Positions 46,832 to 55,859 of a stretch of 64,000 nucleotides of DNA are shown here, one piece after another. Position numbers and translations under genes: made by a program. The stretch comes from Sulfitobacter pontiacus (GTDB lineage: Bacteria; Pseudomonadota; Alphaproteobacteria; Rhodobacterales; Rhodobacteraceae). The stretch spans positions 2,815,501-2,879,500 of the forward strand of contig NZ_CP160849.1 in the NCBI RefSeq assembly GCF_040790665.1, given 5' to 3'. Within the stretch, counting starts at the first letter, position 1, and the number at the start of each line of letters is the position of its first letter. Under the pieces are notes generated by a model. That model worked only from the letters and a program-made list of their open reading frames with translations. It had not been told where the DNA came from and did not search any database.

Positions 46832-46863
46832 AAAGCCGCCCCGTTTGACGTGGGCGGCTTTTT
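46832..46863 (+). terminator. Intrinsic terminator after the IalB-like gene
   Basis: AAAGCCGCCC and GGGCGGCTTT form a 10-bp stem around CGTTTGACGT, followed by TT. The complementary strand also has a T-run (TTTGTTG), so it may serve the convergent KAS gene as well. Confidence 0.82.
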
Positions 46864-46883
46864 CATGGGCGGTATCGCAGCCG

Positions 46884-48092
46884 TCAGATCGCGCGCAGCG
46901 CCAGTACCGCGTTCATGCCGCCAAAGGCAAAGGCGTTGGACAGCGCCACCGTAACCCGCGCATCGCGGGCCACATTGGGCACAACATCCAAGGCGCAGTC
47001 GGGGTCGGGCTCTTCGTAGCCGATGGTGGGGGCGATCACCCCGTCGCGCAGGGCCATGATGCAGGCCAAAAGCTCTACCGCGCCGGTGCCGCCGATCAGA
47101 TGCCCATGCATCGATTTGGTCGAGCTGATCATCAGCCTGTCTGCATGGGTGCCGAACACATCCGCCACCGCCGCACATTCGGTTTTATCATTGGCTGCCG
47201 TGCCCGTGCCATGGGCGTTGATATAGCCCACCTCCTCCGGATTGATCCGGGCGTCGTCCAAGGCGCCTTTGATCGCGCGAGCAGCACCCGCCTTGGACGG
47301 CATCACAATGTCCGACGCGTCAGAGGACATGGCAAAGCCCGATACTTCGCACAGGATATCGGCCCCGCGGGCGCGGGCGTGGTCATACTCTTCGAACACG
47401 AAAATGCCTGCGCCTTCGCCCTGCACCATCCCATTGCGATTGGCCGAGAACGGGCGGCAGGCGTCGCGCGACATCACGCGCAGCCCTTCCCACGCCTTGA
47501 CCCCGCCAAAGCACATCATGGATTCAGATCCGCCCGTGACCATCGCCGGTGCCATCCCGCTGCGGATCATCGAAAATGCCTGCGCCATCGCGTGGTTCGA
47601 GGACGCGCAGGCGGTTGAAACGGTGAAGGATGGCCCCTTGAGGTGATGTTCCATGCTCACATGGCTGGCGGCGGCGTTGTTCATCAGGCGCGGCACCACA
47701 AAGGGATGCACGCGGTTCTTCCCTTCGGCATAGACCGCACGGTAGTTATCGTCCCATGTGCTGACCCCGCCGCCCGCCGTGCCAAGCACCACGCCGGATT
47801 TCGCCGAGAGCTCTCCTTTGAACTCTAGCCCCGATTGGCGGATCGCCTCCGCCGCGGCGGCAAGGGTGAACTGGGTGAACCGGTCATAAAGCGCGATCTT
47901 CTGGCGGTTATACTGGCTTTCGCCGTCAAACCCGTGGACCTGACCGCCGATCTTGATCGACAGCCGATCCACGTCGCGGAAATCAAGCGGCCCGATTCCA
48001 CACACTCCGTTGCGCATGGCCGCAAGCGTTTCGGGCACGTTCAATCCCAGCGGATTGACCGTGCCCGCCCCCGTAATCACGACACGTTTCAC
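46884..48092 (-). CDS. Beta-ketoacyl-ACP synthase, FabF/NodE-like
   Basis: A 402-aa condensing enzyme with the full triad: Cys162 in VSTACASSNHAM, His294 in INAHGTGTAAND and His331 in KSMHGHLIGGTGA. It starts three bases after an acyl carrier protein gene and lies downstream of lpxD. A dedicated ACP with its own KAS resembles NodF/NodE or the AcpXL clusters that build special acyl chains. Primary fabF would normally sit near fabD/fabG/acpP, which are absent here, so a specialised role is likely. Confidence 0.9.
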   Translation of the reverse strand: MKRVVITGAGTVNPLGLNVPETLAAMRNGVCGIGPLDFRDVDRLSIKIGGQVHGFDGESQYNRQKIALYDRFTQFTLAAAAEAIRQSGLEFKGELSAKSGVVLGTAGGGVSTWDDNYRAVYAEGKNRVHPFVVPRLMNNAAASHVSMEHHLKGPSFTVSTACASSNHAMAQAFSMIRSGMAPAMVTGGSESMMCFGGVKAWEGLRVMSRDACRPFSANRNGMVQGEGAGIFVFEEYDHARARGADILCEVSGFAMSSDASDIVMPSKAGAARAIKGALDDARINPEEVGYINAHGTGTAANDKTECAAVADVFGTHADRLMISSTKSMHGHLIGGTGAVELLACIMALRDGVIAPTIGYEEPDPDCALDVVPNVARDARVTVALSNAFAFGGMNAVLALRAI

Positions 48093-48095
48093 GCG

Positions 48096-48353
48096 TCAGG
48101 CCTGCTCGGCGCGCAGCCGTTCCACCCCTGCGACAATGCTGGCCACGCTAGAGATATCGAACCCCGTAGCATCCGGCTGGTTCGCGTTGAACGGCACCGA
48201 TACGTCGAATGTCTCTTCAATCGCGAAGATGCTTTCGACGATGCCCATGCTGTCGATGCCAAGGCTTTCGAGCGTGCTGTTCATGGTGACATCCGATGGC
48301 GTCAGAAACGCTTGATCGGCGATAATGCTGATGACCTGATCTTTGATGTTCAT
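48096..48353 (-). CDS. Acyl carrier protein, accessory type
   Basis: An 85-aa protein with the phosphopantetheine site LGIDSMGIVE (Ser35). The sequence MNIKDQVISIIADQAFLTPS differs from housekeeping AcpP, which is strongly acidic and reads DSLD at the site. It sits between lpxD and the KAS gene and should present the acyl chain to one or both of them. Confidence 0.9.
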   Translation of the reverse strand: MNIKDQVISIIADQAFLTPSDVTMNSTLESLGIDSMGIVESIFAIEETFDVSVPFNANQPDATGFDISSVASIVAGVERLRAEQA

Positions 48354-48388
48354 CCTAAGTCTCCGTCAGAACGGGCCATGGATCGGCC

Positions 48389-49486
48389 CTAGCTTGTCTC
48401 ACTGTCTTTGGAGGTGCCCATCTGGGATTTTAACGCCGCCACATCGCGAAGCAAGCGCGGCAAACGGCGCAGCGCTTTGTAGCCTTCGATCTGCTTGCCC
48501 ATTTCCGTCGCGGGATAGCCCAGCAACGAACGGCCCGCGGGCGCGTTGGACAGGATCTTGGTGCCGCCGCCTGCGATCACTCCGTCGCCGATGGTGATAT
48601 TGTCGCTGACGCCCACCTGTCCCCCCAGCACCACGTTGTCGCCGATGGTCACGGAACCGGCGATACCGACCTGCCCGCACAGCAGACAGTTTTTGCCGAC
48701 CACAACGTTATGCCCCAGATGCACGAGGTTATCGAGCTTGCTGCCGTCGCCAATCACGGTGTTGCGAATGGTGCCGCTGTCAACCGTGCAGTTCATACCG
48801 CATTCCACGTCGTTCCCGATGGTCACACTTCCAAGGGTGTGAATACGGGTCCATTGTTGCGCTTTTGTGTCGCCGCGATCACCAAGGGTCTTGCGTGTCT
48901 GTTCCACTGTGCTGGGCTCGGCCGTCACGAACGAAAACCCGTCGCCACCGATCCGCGCGCCCGGTTGTGCGATGAAATCATCGCCGATGCGCACCCGCGC
49001 GCCGATGCTGACGTGATCGCGCAGATAGGCGTTCTTACCCAGAACCGCGCCTGTCCCAATGTAGCACTGCGGCCCGATGACAGAACCAGCGCCGATTTTC
49101 GCGCCCGCCGCCACAATCGCCAATGGCCCGACAGAGACGTGCTCGGCCAGTTCGGCAGTCTCATCAATAACGGCGGAGGGGTGGATGCCAGCCCCGAACC
49201 CCTGCCCCGGATCCATCATGCGGGTCAGTCCCGACATGGCAAAGCGCGGACGGTCCGGCAAGATGGCGGCGTTCAACCCCATCTCTTGCCAATCGGCATC
49301 GGGCCAGAGCATGGCCGCGCGGGCCGATCCGTCAGACAGCGATTGTGCGTATTTGGGGCTCATGGCGAGCGCGAGATCGTCGGGGCCCGCGTCTGCCGGC
49401 TCTGCCAGTTTGGCAATCGAAATGGAGGTATCGCCGACCGCTGGCAAGCCAAGCGCGTCGGCGATCTGTTGGATGGTGTAGGTCAT
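48389..49486 (-). CDS. lpxD: UDP-3-O-(3-hydroxyacyl)glucosamine N-acyltransferase
   Basis: A 365-aa left-handed beta-helix acyltransferase with an N-terminal uridine-binding domain (DDLALAMSPKYAQSLSDGSA), hexapeptide repeats (GAKIGAGSVIGPQCYIGTGA), the catalytic-histidine region LVHLGHNVVVGKNCLL and IAGSVTIGDNVVLGGQVGVS. It adds the second hydroxyacyl chain in lipid A synthesis. Usual partners fabZ, lpxA and lpxB are not present; instead it precedes an ACP and a KAS gene. Confidence 0.93.
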   Translation of the reverse strand: MTYTIQQIADALGLPAVGDTSISIAKLAEPADAGPDDLALAMSPKYAQSLSDGSARAAMLWPDADWQEMGLNAAILPDRPRFAMSGLTRMMDPGQGFGAGIHPSAVIDETAELAEHVSVGPLAIVAAGAKIGAGSVIGPQCYIGTGAVLGKNAYLRDHVSIGARVRIGDDFIAQPGARIGGDGFSFVTAEPSTVEQTRKTLGDRGDTKAQQWTRIHTLGSVTIGNDVECGMNCTVDSGTIRNTVIGDGSKLDNLVHLGHNVVVGKNCLLCGQVGIAGSVTIGDNVVLGGQVGVSDNITIGDGVIAGGGTKILSNAPAGRSLLGYPATEMGKQIEGYKALRRLPRLLRDVAALKSQMGTSKDSETS

Positions 49487-49513
49487 GTGCGGTCTCCCCT
49501 TGTCAGGGACGAG

Positions 49514-51142
49514 TTAACCCTGAACCGCGCCCAATGCCACCCCCGCCTTGCTTAGCGCATCCCAGATACGGCCATCGCGACCATAGATGTCGGCGCGATA
49601 CTGCGTATGGCCGCGCGGTGTGGTGAAGGCGGTGCGGTAGATGATGTGGACCGGCACTTCGGTATCCAGATGGACGAAAGTCTCGCGGCCTGTGGCCAGT
49701 TGCCGTTTGAAATAGGCGACAGGATCAGCCGCTTGCGGGGCCAGCAGCGTATAGGCGAAATCAAACGGATCGGCGAGCCGCACGCAGCCGTGGCTAAAGG
49801 CACGAACGTCGCGGTCAAACAGGCTCTTGGAGGGCGTGTCGTGCAGGTAGATGTTGTATTTGTTGGGGAAAATGAACTTCACCAACCCAAGCGCATTGGT
49901 CCGCCCCGGCTTTTGGCGCATGCCATAGGGGAAGGTGCGCGCTGTATAACGGCTAAAGTTCACAGACCCACGGCTGATGATCCGGCCACGATTATCGATC
50001 AGATCAATATGACCCGCGGCATTGGGGTTGCGCTGCATTGAGGGCAGATATTCCTTGGTCACGATCGACCGCGGCACCGTCCACGTCGGGTTGATGACGA
50101 TATATTCCATCACATCCGAGAATTCAGGCGTCAGACGGTCCGATTGGTTCGCCCCCACGACCGAGCGTGTCTCGAAGGTGACCTGCCCGTTGTCGACAAC
50201 GGACGTGGTGAAGGCGGGGATATTGACCAGCACGTGACGTGCGCCGCGTTCCTTGTTCAGCCAGCGTTCACGCTCCATCGCGACGATGACGGATTGCAGC
50301 CGCGTCTCGACGCTCTTGTTGATCTCGGCCATGGTGCCGGAGCCGGCAACGCCGTCCTCATTCAGACCGTGATCTTTTTGAAAGCTGCGCACCGCCTCTT
50401 GCAAAGTGGCGTCATAGGTCATCACGTTGGACCGTTTCAGATACCCCATCGACATCAACCGGTTGCGCAGCGCGACCACTTGCGTGCCTTGCGCCCCAGG
50501 CTTGAGCGAGGATGCAGGCACCGCGGGGCCCCAACCGCCTTGGGTCAGCAAATGCTCCATCCGCAGCTTTTCACGCATAAGGGCGTTATACTCCATCGTC
50601 CGCGGGCGCAGATTGCGCAGGAACGGTGTGGGATCGGAGGAGATGAAATCGGTGATATAGGTCTGACGGTCGCGGTATGGCACTTCGCGCACGATGGACG
50701 GATCAATGCGCGACGGCACCAGCACACCGGTTTGCAGATCACGGGCGTATTGCAGGAAAACGCGCGTCATCTCGACCTCGGCCAGCCCGCGATCCCGCGG
50801 GGTCTGCGCGTTTTTGAGCTTTTCCATCAGCCCTTGAGGGTCATAGCGTGCGACGGGCAGCCCGTGCAAATCAGCCGCGCGGATCGCTGACATAAGTGCG
50901 GCACGTCGGGCGCGCTGTGTCTCTGTCGCTTCGGTCCAGATCGGTGCATAGCCGTGGGTCCGGTAGTAGGCGGCGATATCCTCATCCCGCGCGGCGGCTT
51001 CGGCAACGGCCTGTTTGAACGCGGTCACCTGCGCAAAAGCGGGCTGCGGCGCGGTAAAGAGTGTCAGAGCGGTGGCAGCCGCCCCCAGAAAACCTGCCAT
51101 GCGGCGAAATTTCCGCGATTGAATGCTTAAAATACGAGTCAT
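49514..51142 (-). CDS. L,D-transpeptidase, YcbB/LdtD type
   Basis: A 542-aa secreted enzyme: signal region (MAGFLGAAATALTLFTAPQP, AFA), a peptidoglycan-binding domain (LKPGAQGTQVVALRNRLMSM through LNEDGVAGSGT, about residues 215-280) and a YkuD catalytic domain with FSHGCVRLADP (His451, Cys453). It makes 3-3 cross-links in peptidoglycan or attaches proteins to it. It diverges from the M15-like peptidase gene, another murein enzyme. Confidence 0.93.
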   Translation of the reverse strand: MTRILSIQSRKFRRMAGFLGAAATALTLFTAPQPAFAQVTAFKQAVAEAAARDEDIAAYYRTHGYAPIWTEATETQRARRAALMSAIRAADLHGLPVARYDPQGLMEKLKNAQTPRDRGLAEVEMTRVFLQYARDLQTGVLVPSRIDPSIVREVPYRDRQTYITDFISSDPTPFLRNLRPRTMEYNALMREKLRMEHLLTQGGWGPAVPASSLKPGAQGTQVVALRNRLMSMGYLKRSNVMTYDATLQEAVRSFQKDHGLNEDGVAGSGTMAEINKSVETRLQSVIVAMERERWLNKERGARHVLVNIPAFTTSVVDNGQVTFETRSVVGANQSDRLTPEFSDVMEYIVINPTWTVPRSIVTKEYLPSMQRNPNAAGHIDLIDNRGRIISRGSVNFSRYTARTFPYGMRQKPGRTNALGLVKFIFPNKYNIYLHDTPSKSLFDRDVRAFSHGCVRLADPFDFAYTLLAPQAADPVAYFKRQLATGRETFVHLDTEVPVHIIYRTAFTTPRGHTQYRADIYGRDGRIWDALSKAGVALGAVQG

Positions 51143-51455
51143 TGATTCCCCCGAAATCGGTGAGCTTTGGATTTCCTAGATAGGCAGGGAACCCTATGCT
51201 CTTGTCCAATAACAATGCCCGTGAACTGAAAACTAAGGATAAATTGATGCTTATCGGCATCGCCCCTGTGGCAAATATGAACAACCAACTAAGGGTTGCG
51301 CAAAAATTCGCCTAAATTTGTTGATGGATGGAACCTTTTCGATTCAGCACTTGGTTCAAGAATCGCGCTATGCCATAAATTGTTGCATCTGGGGATCGAT
51401 GGAAAACTCCGTGTAACATCATGGAACCAAAGGCAGAAGACGGGACATACAATCA
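51143..51455. other. Divergent non-coding region between the L,D-transpeptidase and M15-like genes
   Basis: About 310 bp, lower in G+C than its surroundings, without a credible gene. A possible forward promoter is TTGGTT (51351-51356) with CATAAA (51374-51379), 17 bp apart. No clear operator or RNA structure was recognised. Confidence 0.5.
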
Positions 51456-52025
51456 ATGACTGGTAAGAGCACTTCGGGCATGACCCGGCGCTCCGTATTG
51501 GGCGCATTCGCAGCGACAGCCGTAGCAGCGGCACCGACCTTCGCAAACGCAGCAGGATTTTTGCGTGGGGCCGGCGATATTCGTCGCATCAAGATGTATT
51601 CCGGCCGGACCGGCGAACGCATCGACATGATCTATTGGATCGAAGGCAACTACATCAAAGATGCCGTATCCGAGCTGAACTATTTCATGCGTGACTGGCG
51701 TACCGATGGCGTCAAATCGATGGACCTGCGCACCGTGGACATTATGGCCGCGTCGCATAACCTTCTGGATGTGTCCGAGCCCTATATGCTTCTATCCGGC
51801 TACCGCAGCCCGCAGACCAACGCGATGCTGCGTTCCAGATCGCGCGGTGTGGCCAAGAACTCCCTCCATATGCGTGGTCAGGCGGCTGACCTGCGTCTGG
51901 CATCGCGTTCGGTGAACCAGATGGCACGTGCGGCGATTGCCTGTAACGGTGGCGGTGTTGGTCGCTATTCCGGCTCTAACTTCGTGCATATGGATTGCGG
52001 TCAGGTGCGTAACTGGGGCGGCTAA
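51456..52025 (+). CDS. Tat-exported DUF882/M15-like peptidase
   Basis: A 189-aa protein with a twin-arginine signal (TRRSVLGAFAATAVAAAPTF) and a peptidase-M15A-like domain: LLSGYRSPQTNAMLRSRSRG, KNSLHMRGQAADLRL and GSNFVHMDCGQVRNW, giving the zinc ligands His-Asp-His. E. coli YcbK, of the same family, trims peptidoglycan. The divergent pairing with an L,D-transpeptidase repeats the E. coli ycbB-ycbK association and supports a joint role in the cell wall. Confidence 0.9.
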   Translation: MTGKSTSGMTRRSVLGAFAATAVAAAPTFANAAGFLRGAGDIRRIKMYSGRTGERIDMIYWIEGNYIKDAVSELNYFMRDWRTDGVKSMDLRTVDIMAASHNLLDVSEPYMLLSGYRSPQTNAMLRSRSRGVAKNSLHMRGQAADLRLASRSVNQMARAAIACNGGGVGRYSGSNFVHMDCGQVRNWGG

Positions 52026-52049
52026 GCGCCAGAGGACGACCACGGAAAC

Positions 52050-52072
52050 AAAGCGCCCTCGGGCGCTTTTTT
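52050..52072 (+). terminator. Intrinsic terminator after the M15-like gene
   Basis: AAAGCGCC-CTCG-GGCGCTTT followed by TTT. Confidence 0.85.
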
Positions 52073-52107
52073 CGTTTCAAGACAACGCGCTATTCGGTCT
52101 CTTTCGC

Positions 52108-52539
52108 TCAGCCGATCCACACGAGCGTTACCCAGGCCAGCACCCCATAGCGCAATGCTTTGCCGATGCCGACGATTGCGACGAAGGACCAAAGCGGCTC
52201 TCTTAGCACCCCTGCGGTGACGGTCAGCGCATCGCCAACAACCGGAAACCAGCTGACCAGCAGCGACCAGCGGCCATAGCGCGCATACCACATCTCGGCC
52301 CGCGCCATTTGCGACGGGGATGCAGGAAACCAGCGCTTGTGCTGGAACCGCAGCACCGCGTGCCCCAGCCCCCAATTCACCACCGACCCCAAGACATTGC
52401 CCACCGTGGCAACCGCCAGCAACCCCAGAACCCCGTGCTGGCCATGGATCATCAGCCCGACCAGCACCGCTTCGGATTGCATCGGTAGAATCGTCGCTGC
52501 AAGAAAGGCGACCGCGAAAAGGCTCAGGTAACCGGTCAT
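52108..52539 (-). CDS. YqaA-family membrane protein (DedA/SNARE-associated type)
   Basis: A 143-aa membrane protein (LSLFAVAFLAATILPMQSEA, VGNVLGSVVNWGLGHAVLRF, WSLLVSWFPVVGDALTVTAG, RYGVLAWVTLVWIG) with the glycine/proline pattern of the small YqaA branch of the DedA superfamily. ATG at 52539 begins the first helix; upstream in-frame codons overlap the tRNA flank. DedA-like proteins act in lipid scrambling and membrane homeostasis; YqaA's own role is unknown. Confidence 0.85.
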   Translation of the reverse strand: MTGYLSLFAVAFLAATILPMQSEAVLVGLMIHGQHGVLGLLAVATVGNVLGSVVNWGLGHAVLRFQHKRWFPASPSQMARAEMWYARYGRWSLLVSWFPVVGDALTVTAGVLREPLWSFVAIVGIGKALRYGVLAWVTLVWIG

Positions 52540-52628
52540 TGACGCGCCCGAACCAACGGGCATCTGACGACCCGTTCGGGGCATCGAAACCGATCACCGT
52601 AGAGGCGGAATATATCGTAAGGGGGGTA

Positions 52629-52718
52629 TGGCGGACAGACAGGGATTCGAACCCTGGAGACGGTCTCCCGCCTACACACTTTCCAGGCGTGCGCCTTCGA
52701 CCACTCGGCCACCTGTCC
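52629..52718 (-). tRNA. tRNA-Ser (anticodon GGA)
   Basis: The reverse strand folds as a class II tRNA: GGACAGG acceptor with CTGTCC, anticodon loop CTGGAAA giving GGA (reads UCC/UCU), long variable arm, T arm CAGGG-TTCGAAT-CCCTG, discriminator G and encoded CCA. Confidence 0.95.
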
Positions 52719-52800
52719 ATTGAGGGGGTGTTTAACGTGACCTGCAGGCGGGGTGCAAGGGGTAAAACGCGCGAATTTCAACAAGATTTCAATGCGCCGT

Positions 52801-53520
52801 TCAGCTGTCGAGATGGACGTAGATCCGGCGGGTGCCGCGCCCCTTTTTCTCAATCTTGCCAAGGCGTACCGCGCCAATCTCTCCGGTGCGGGCAACGTGG
52901 GTACCGCCGCAGGGCTGCAGGTCGATCCATGCGTCACCCTCTCCGATTTGCACCAGACGTACGTTGGCCGCCGTGACCGGTGGTGCGACAGATAACGTCT
53001 TGACCAGTTCAGGCGCGGCTTGGAGTTCCTCTTGGGTGATCCAGTGATCCGTAATCGGCAAATCCTGCGCGATATAGGACGCCAACGCGTCCTCGATGCC
53101 GTCGCGATCCTCTGGCGCATCGGCAAGGTCAAAGTCGAGCCGCCCATGCGTGGCAGAGATTTGCCCTCCCACCACGGGGAACGGCACGACCACGGACAAC
53201 AGATGCAGCAGGCTGTGCACCCGCATATGCCGGTGCCGGCGGTCCCAATCCAGCTTCTGCGTGACATGGGTGCCCGGCTGGGGGATTTCCTCGGGTTCGG
53301 CCGGAACCAGAATGATGGATCCGTCCAGCCCCTTGACCGTTGTCGCGATCGGCATGCGCTGCTTGTCCCAGTTCAGCCAACCGCTGTCCCCCGGTTGCCC
53401 GCCGCCCGTGGGATAGAACACCGTCTGGTCCAGCACGATCCCGCCCTCGTCGGTGATGGCGATGACTTTGGCGGCGCTGTCGCGGGCATAGGCGTTGGTG
53501 AGGTAGATCGGCTCGTTCAA
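52801..53520 (-). CDS. Alanyl-tRNA editing protein AlaX
   Basis: A 239-aa stand-alone editing domain: tRNA-contact region FYPTGGGQPGDSGW, zinc site HMRVHSLLH (His98, His102) and PCGGTHVARTGEIG (Cys204, His208). AlaX removes serine or glycine wrongly attached to tRNA-Ala. It overlaps the mechanosensitive-channel gene by four bases, a chance-looking operon partner. Confidence 0.94.
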   Translation of the reverse strand: MNEPIYLTNAYARDSAAKVIAITDEGGIVLDQTVFYPTGGGQPGDSGWLNWDKQRMPIATTVKGLDGSIILVPAEPEEIPQPGTHVTQKLDWDRRHRHMRVHSLLHLLSVVVPFPVVGGQISATHGRLDFDLADAPEDRDGIEDALASYIAQDLPITDHWITQEELQAAPELVKTLSVAPPVTAANVRLVQIGEGDAWIDLQPCGGTHVARTGEIGAVRLGKIEKKGRGTRRIYVHLDS

Positions 53521-55859
53521 CTGTCCACTCCATCCTGCTTAGAGGGTTTTTCGCCCGCGCGGGTGCGCAGCCATACGTCCCGCTGGGGAAAGGGCACCTC
53601 GATGTTTTCGGCGGCAAAGCGTTCGACGATGGCGTGGTTGATATCGCTTTTGACCGACATCATCCAATTCACGTCCCGCAGGAAGGCCCGGATCTCGAAC
53701 TCCAGCGCGTCGGCCCCGAAACGCACCAGCAGCACATTAGGCGCGGGGTTCGCAAGCACCAGCGGCTGGTCCTCCGCGATCTCGCGCAGGATCGCTTCGA
53801 CACGGCGGGTATCGGTGCCATAGGCCACCCCGACCGAAATGATGACCCGCCCCACGGTATTGCCACGGGTAAAGTTGGTCACCGTACCGCTGACCAGATC
53901 GGCGTTCGGGACAATGACATCGGTGCGGTCAAAGGTTTCGATCCGCGTGGACCGTACCGAAATATCGCGTACATATCCGGACTTGCCACCGACCTCGATC
54001 CAGTCACCTTCGGAAATAGGGCGTTCGATCAGCAGGATGATCCCTGAGACGAAGTTGCTGACGATGTTCTGCAGACCGAAACCGATACCGACCGACAGCG
54101 CACCGGCAACGATGGCAAGAGAGCTAAGGTCAATGCCCGCCCCCGTAATCGCGGCCAGCGCGGCCAGAAAGATCCCGACATAGCCCAGCCCCGACAGCAG
54201 CGCGTTCTGCCCGCCGATGTCGATCTTGGTCTTGGGCAGGACATTGCTGCGCAGCGCCCCTTGCAGCAGCCGCGTGAGCAGATAGCCGATCGCAAAAATC
54301 ACCGCGAAGGCCAGCAGGTTCGACGGCGAGATCTGGCTTTCCCCGATGGTGAACCCGCGCGAGAATGCGGCCCATAACTCGGTCAGGTCCGCGACCCGTG
54401 CGCCCCAGACCAGCGCAAGCACAGGCATCGCCAACAACAGCAAAATCAGACCGAAGAACAGCGGCATCAGCGCTTCGCGTGCGGCAATGCCCTGCCCCGT
54501 GATCGCGCCATAGACATCCGCAGAAAAGCGTTGCAGCGCCATGACCAGCCCCAGCACCGCCAGTGTCGTCACATAGGGACGCAGGATCGCATCCGACAGA
54601 TCCTGATAGCCAAAGGCATACAGCAGCGGTGCCACCACAGAGACCGCAATAGCCCCCAGCCCGGCACTGCGTACAACCCGCGCATGGGACGACGCTTTGG
54701 TCATGCCATCGGCGTCTGGCGTATCCTCTTCGGGTTCACGGTAGCTGCGCAGGATACGACCGATCTGGAACAGCGCGAGGCTGGTCAGCACCGCCAGCGG
54801 GAATTGCACCACCGCGCGTGTTGCCAAGCTGGGGTCGCCGATTTCAAGCACCGTCAGCGCGACGATCGACAGGATCATCACGAAGGTGATCGCGTTCACG
54901 TAGAGCCGTGCGGATTTACGTTGCTGTGCAGACAGCGGCAAAAGCGCTTCGTCTTCTTCGCGGGCAAAGACCCGTTCGGACACCCAGCGGAACCCGAAGA
55001 TAAGCAGGCCAATCAGCGGCAGCAATTCAACGACCTGTGTCGCGCGTGCGCCCAGAAAACCCGATTGCCGTGCCGCGATGGTCAGCAGGTAGAGCCCCAC
55101 CAGCGGGAACAGGATGCGCAACAGGGAAACGACAAAGCGCCAGATCCCCATGCCGCGCGCCTGATGAACGCGCAGGGTATGCGCAATCTTCATCGCCCAG
55201 ACACGGCCGCGGAACAGCAACAGCAAGCCTGCAATACCCGCGAAGAAAACGGTCGGCAGGTTGTTTTCCAACGTATTCAGCGCGCTGTCCGTATCCTGTT
55301 CAGCACTTTCCTGCCAGAAAGCGGCAAACGCATCCTGCATCTCGACCAGCGCGGGGCCCCAATAGGCGGGGTTCAGCGGCGACGGCGTGGTGCGTAACAG
55401 CCGTTCGGTCTGGCGTTCGCGAATGATCTTGTCGATCTCGCGCACCAGCCCGTCTGCGCGCAGAAACTCGCGCTCTGCGATCTGCACGGGGGCCAGCAGG
55501 GTGTTCAGCTGCTGGTTGATGTCGGCGCGGGTCTTGGCCACCTCTGGCGCTTCGGGTTCGGCATTTTCGCCCTCGGGCGCTGTGCCCAAGGCGGCAAGCT
55601 GGTCGCGCAGCGCGGCGATACGTTCAGCGTTCAGCGAGCGCGCGGCCTCGAACTCGGACCGGTAGTTGACGATACGCCCGCGCAAGCTGTCGAGTTCGGA
55701 AGTCGGTGTGTCGGCCTCTTCAACCGATTGTTCCGCCTTGACCGCAACACTATCCCATTGCTCCGCCGTTTCTTCGACGTCGGTCTGCGCGAAAGCCGCG
55801 GTCGTCAGGCAAAGCGCCAGAAGACCGCAGGCCAGAAGCCCCCTGAGCGTCGCGATCAT
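53517..55859 (-). CDS. Large MscS-family mechanosensitive channel (DUF3772 type)
   Basis: A 780-aa protein: signal peptide (GLLACGLLALCLTTAAFAQT), a periplasmic coiled-coil region (about residues 30-190), then some eleven membrane helices and an MscS core (GALSVGIGFGLQNIVSNFVS, GILLLIERPISEGDWIEVGG, VIVPNADLVSGTVTNFTRGN). It should open on membrane tension and release solutes. ATG at 55859 starts the signal peptide; a frame reaching to 56075 overlaps cysK and is rejected. Its start overlaps the cysK stop by four bases. Confidence 0.92.
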   Translation of the reverse strand: MIATLRGLLACGLLALCLTTAAFAQTDVEETAEQWDSVAVKAEQSVEEADTPTSELDSLRGRIVNYRSEFEAARSLNAERIAALRDQLAALGTAPEGENAEPEAPEVAKTRADINQQLNTLLAPVQIAEREFLRADGLVREIDKIIRERQTERLLRTTPSPLNPAYWGPALVEMQDAFAAFWQESAEQDTDSALNTLENNLPTVFFAGIAGLLLLFRGRVWAMKIAHTLRVHQARGMGIWRFVVSLLRILFPLVGLYLLTIAARQSGFLGARATQVVELLPLIGLLIFGFRWVSERVFAREEDEALLPLSAQQRKSARLYVNAITFVMILSIVALTVLEIGDPSLATRAVVQFPLAVLTSLALFQIGRILRSYREPEEDTPDADGMTKASSHARVVRSAGLGAIAVSVVAPLLYAFGYQDLSDAILRPYVTTLAVLGLVMALQRFSADVYGAITGQGIAAREALMPLFFGLILLLLAMPVLALVWGARVADLTELWAAFSRGFTIGESQISPSNLLAFAVIFAIGYLLTRLLQGALRSNVLPKTKIDIGGQNALLSGLGYVGIFLAALAAITGAGIDLSSLAIVAGALSVGIGFGLQNIVSNFVSGIILLIERPISEGDWIEVGGKSGYVRDISVRSTRIETFDRTDVIVPNADLVSGTVTNFTRGNTVGRVIISVGVAYGTDTRRVEAILREIAEDQPLVLANPAPNVLLVRFGADALEFEIRAFLRDVNWMMSVKSDINHAIVERFAAENIEVPFPQRDVWLRTRAGEKPSKQDGVDS

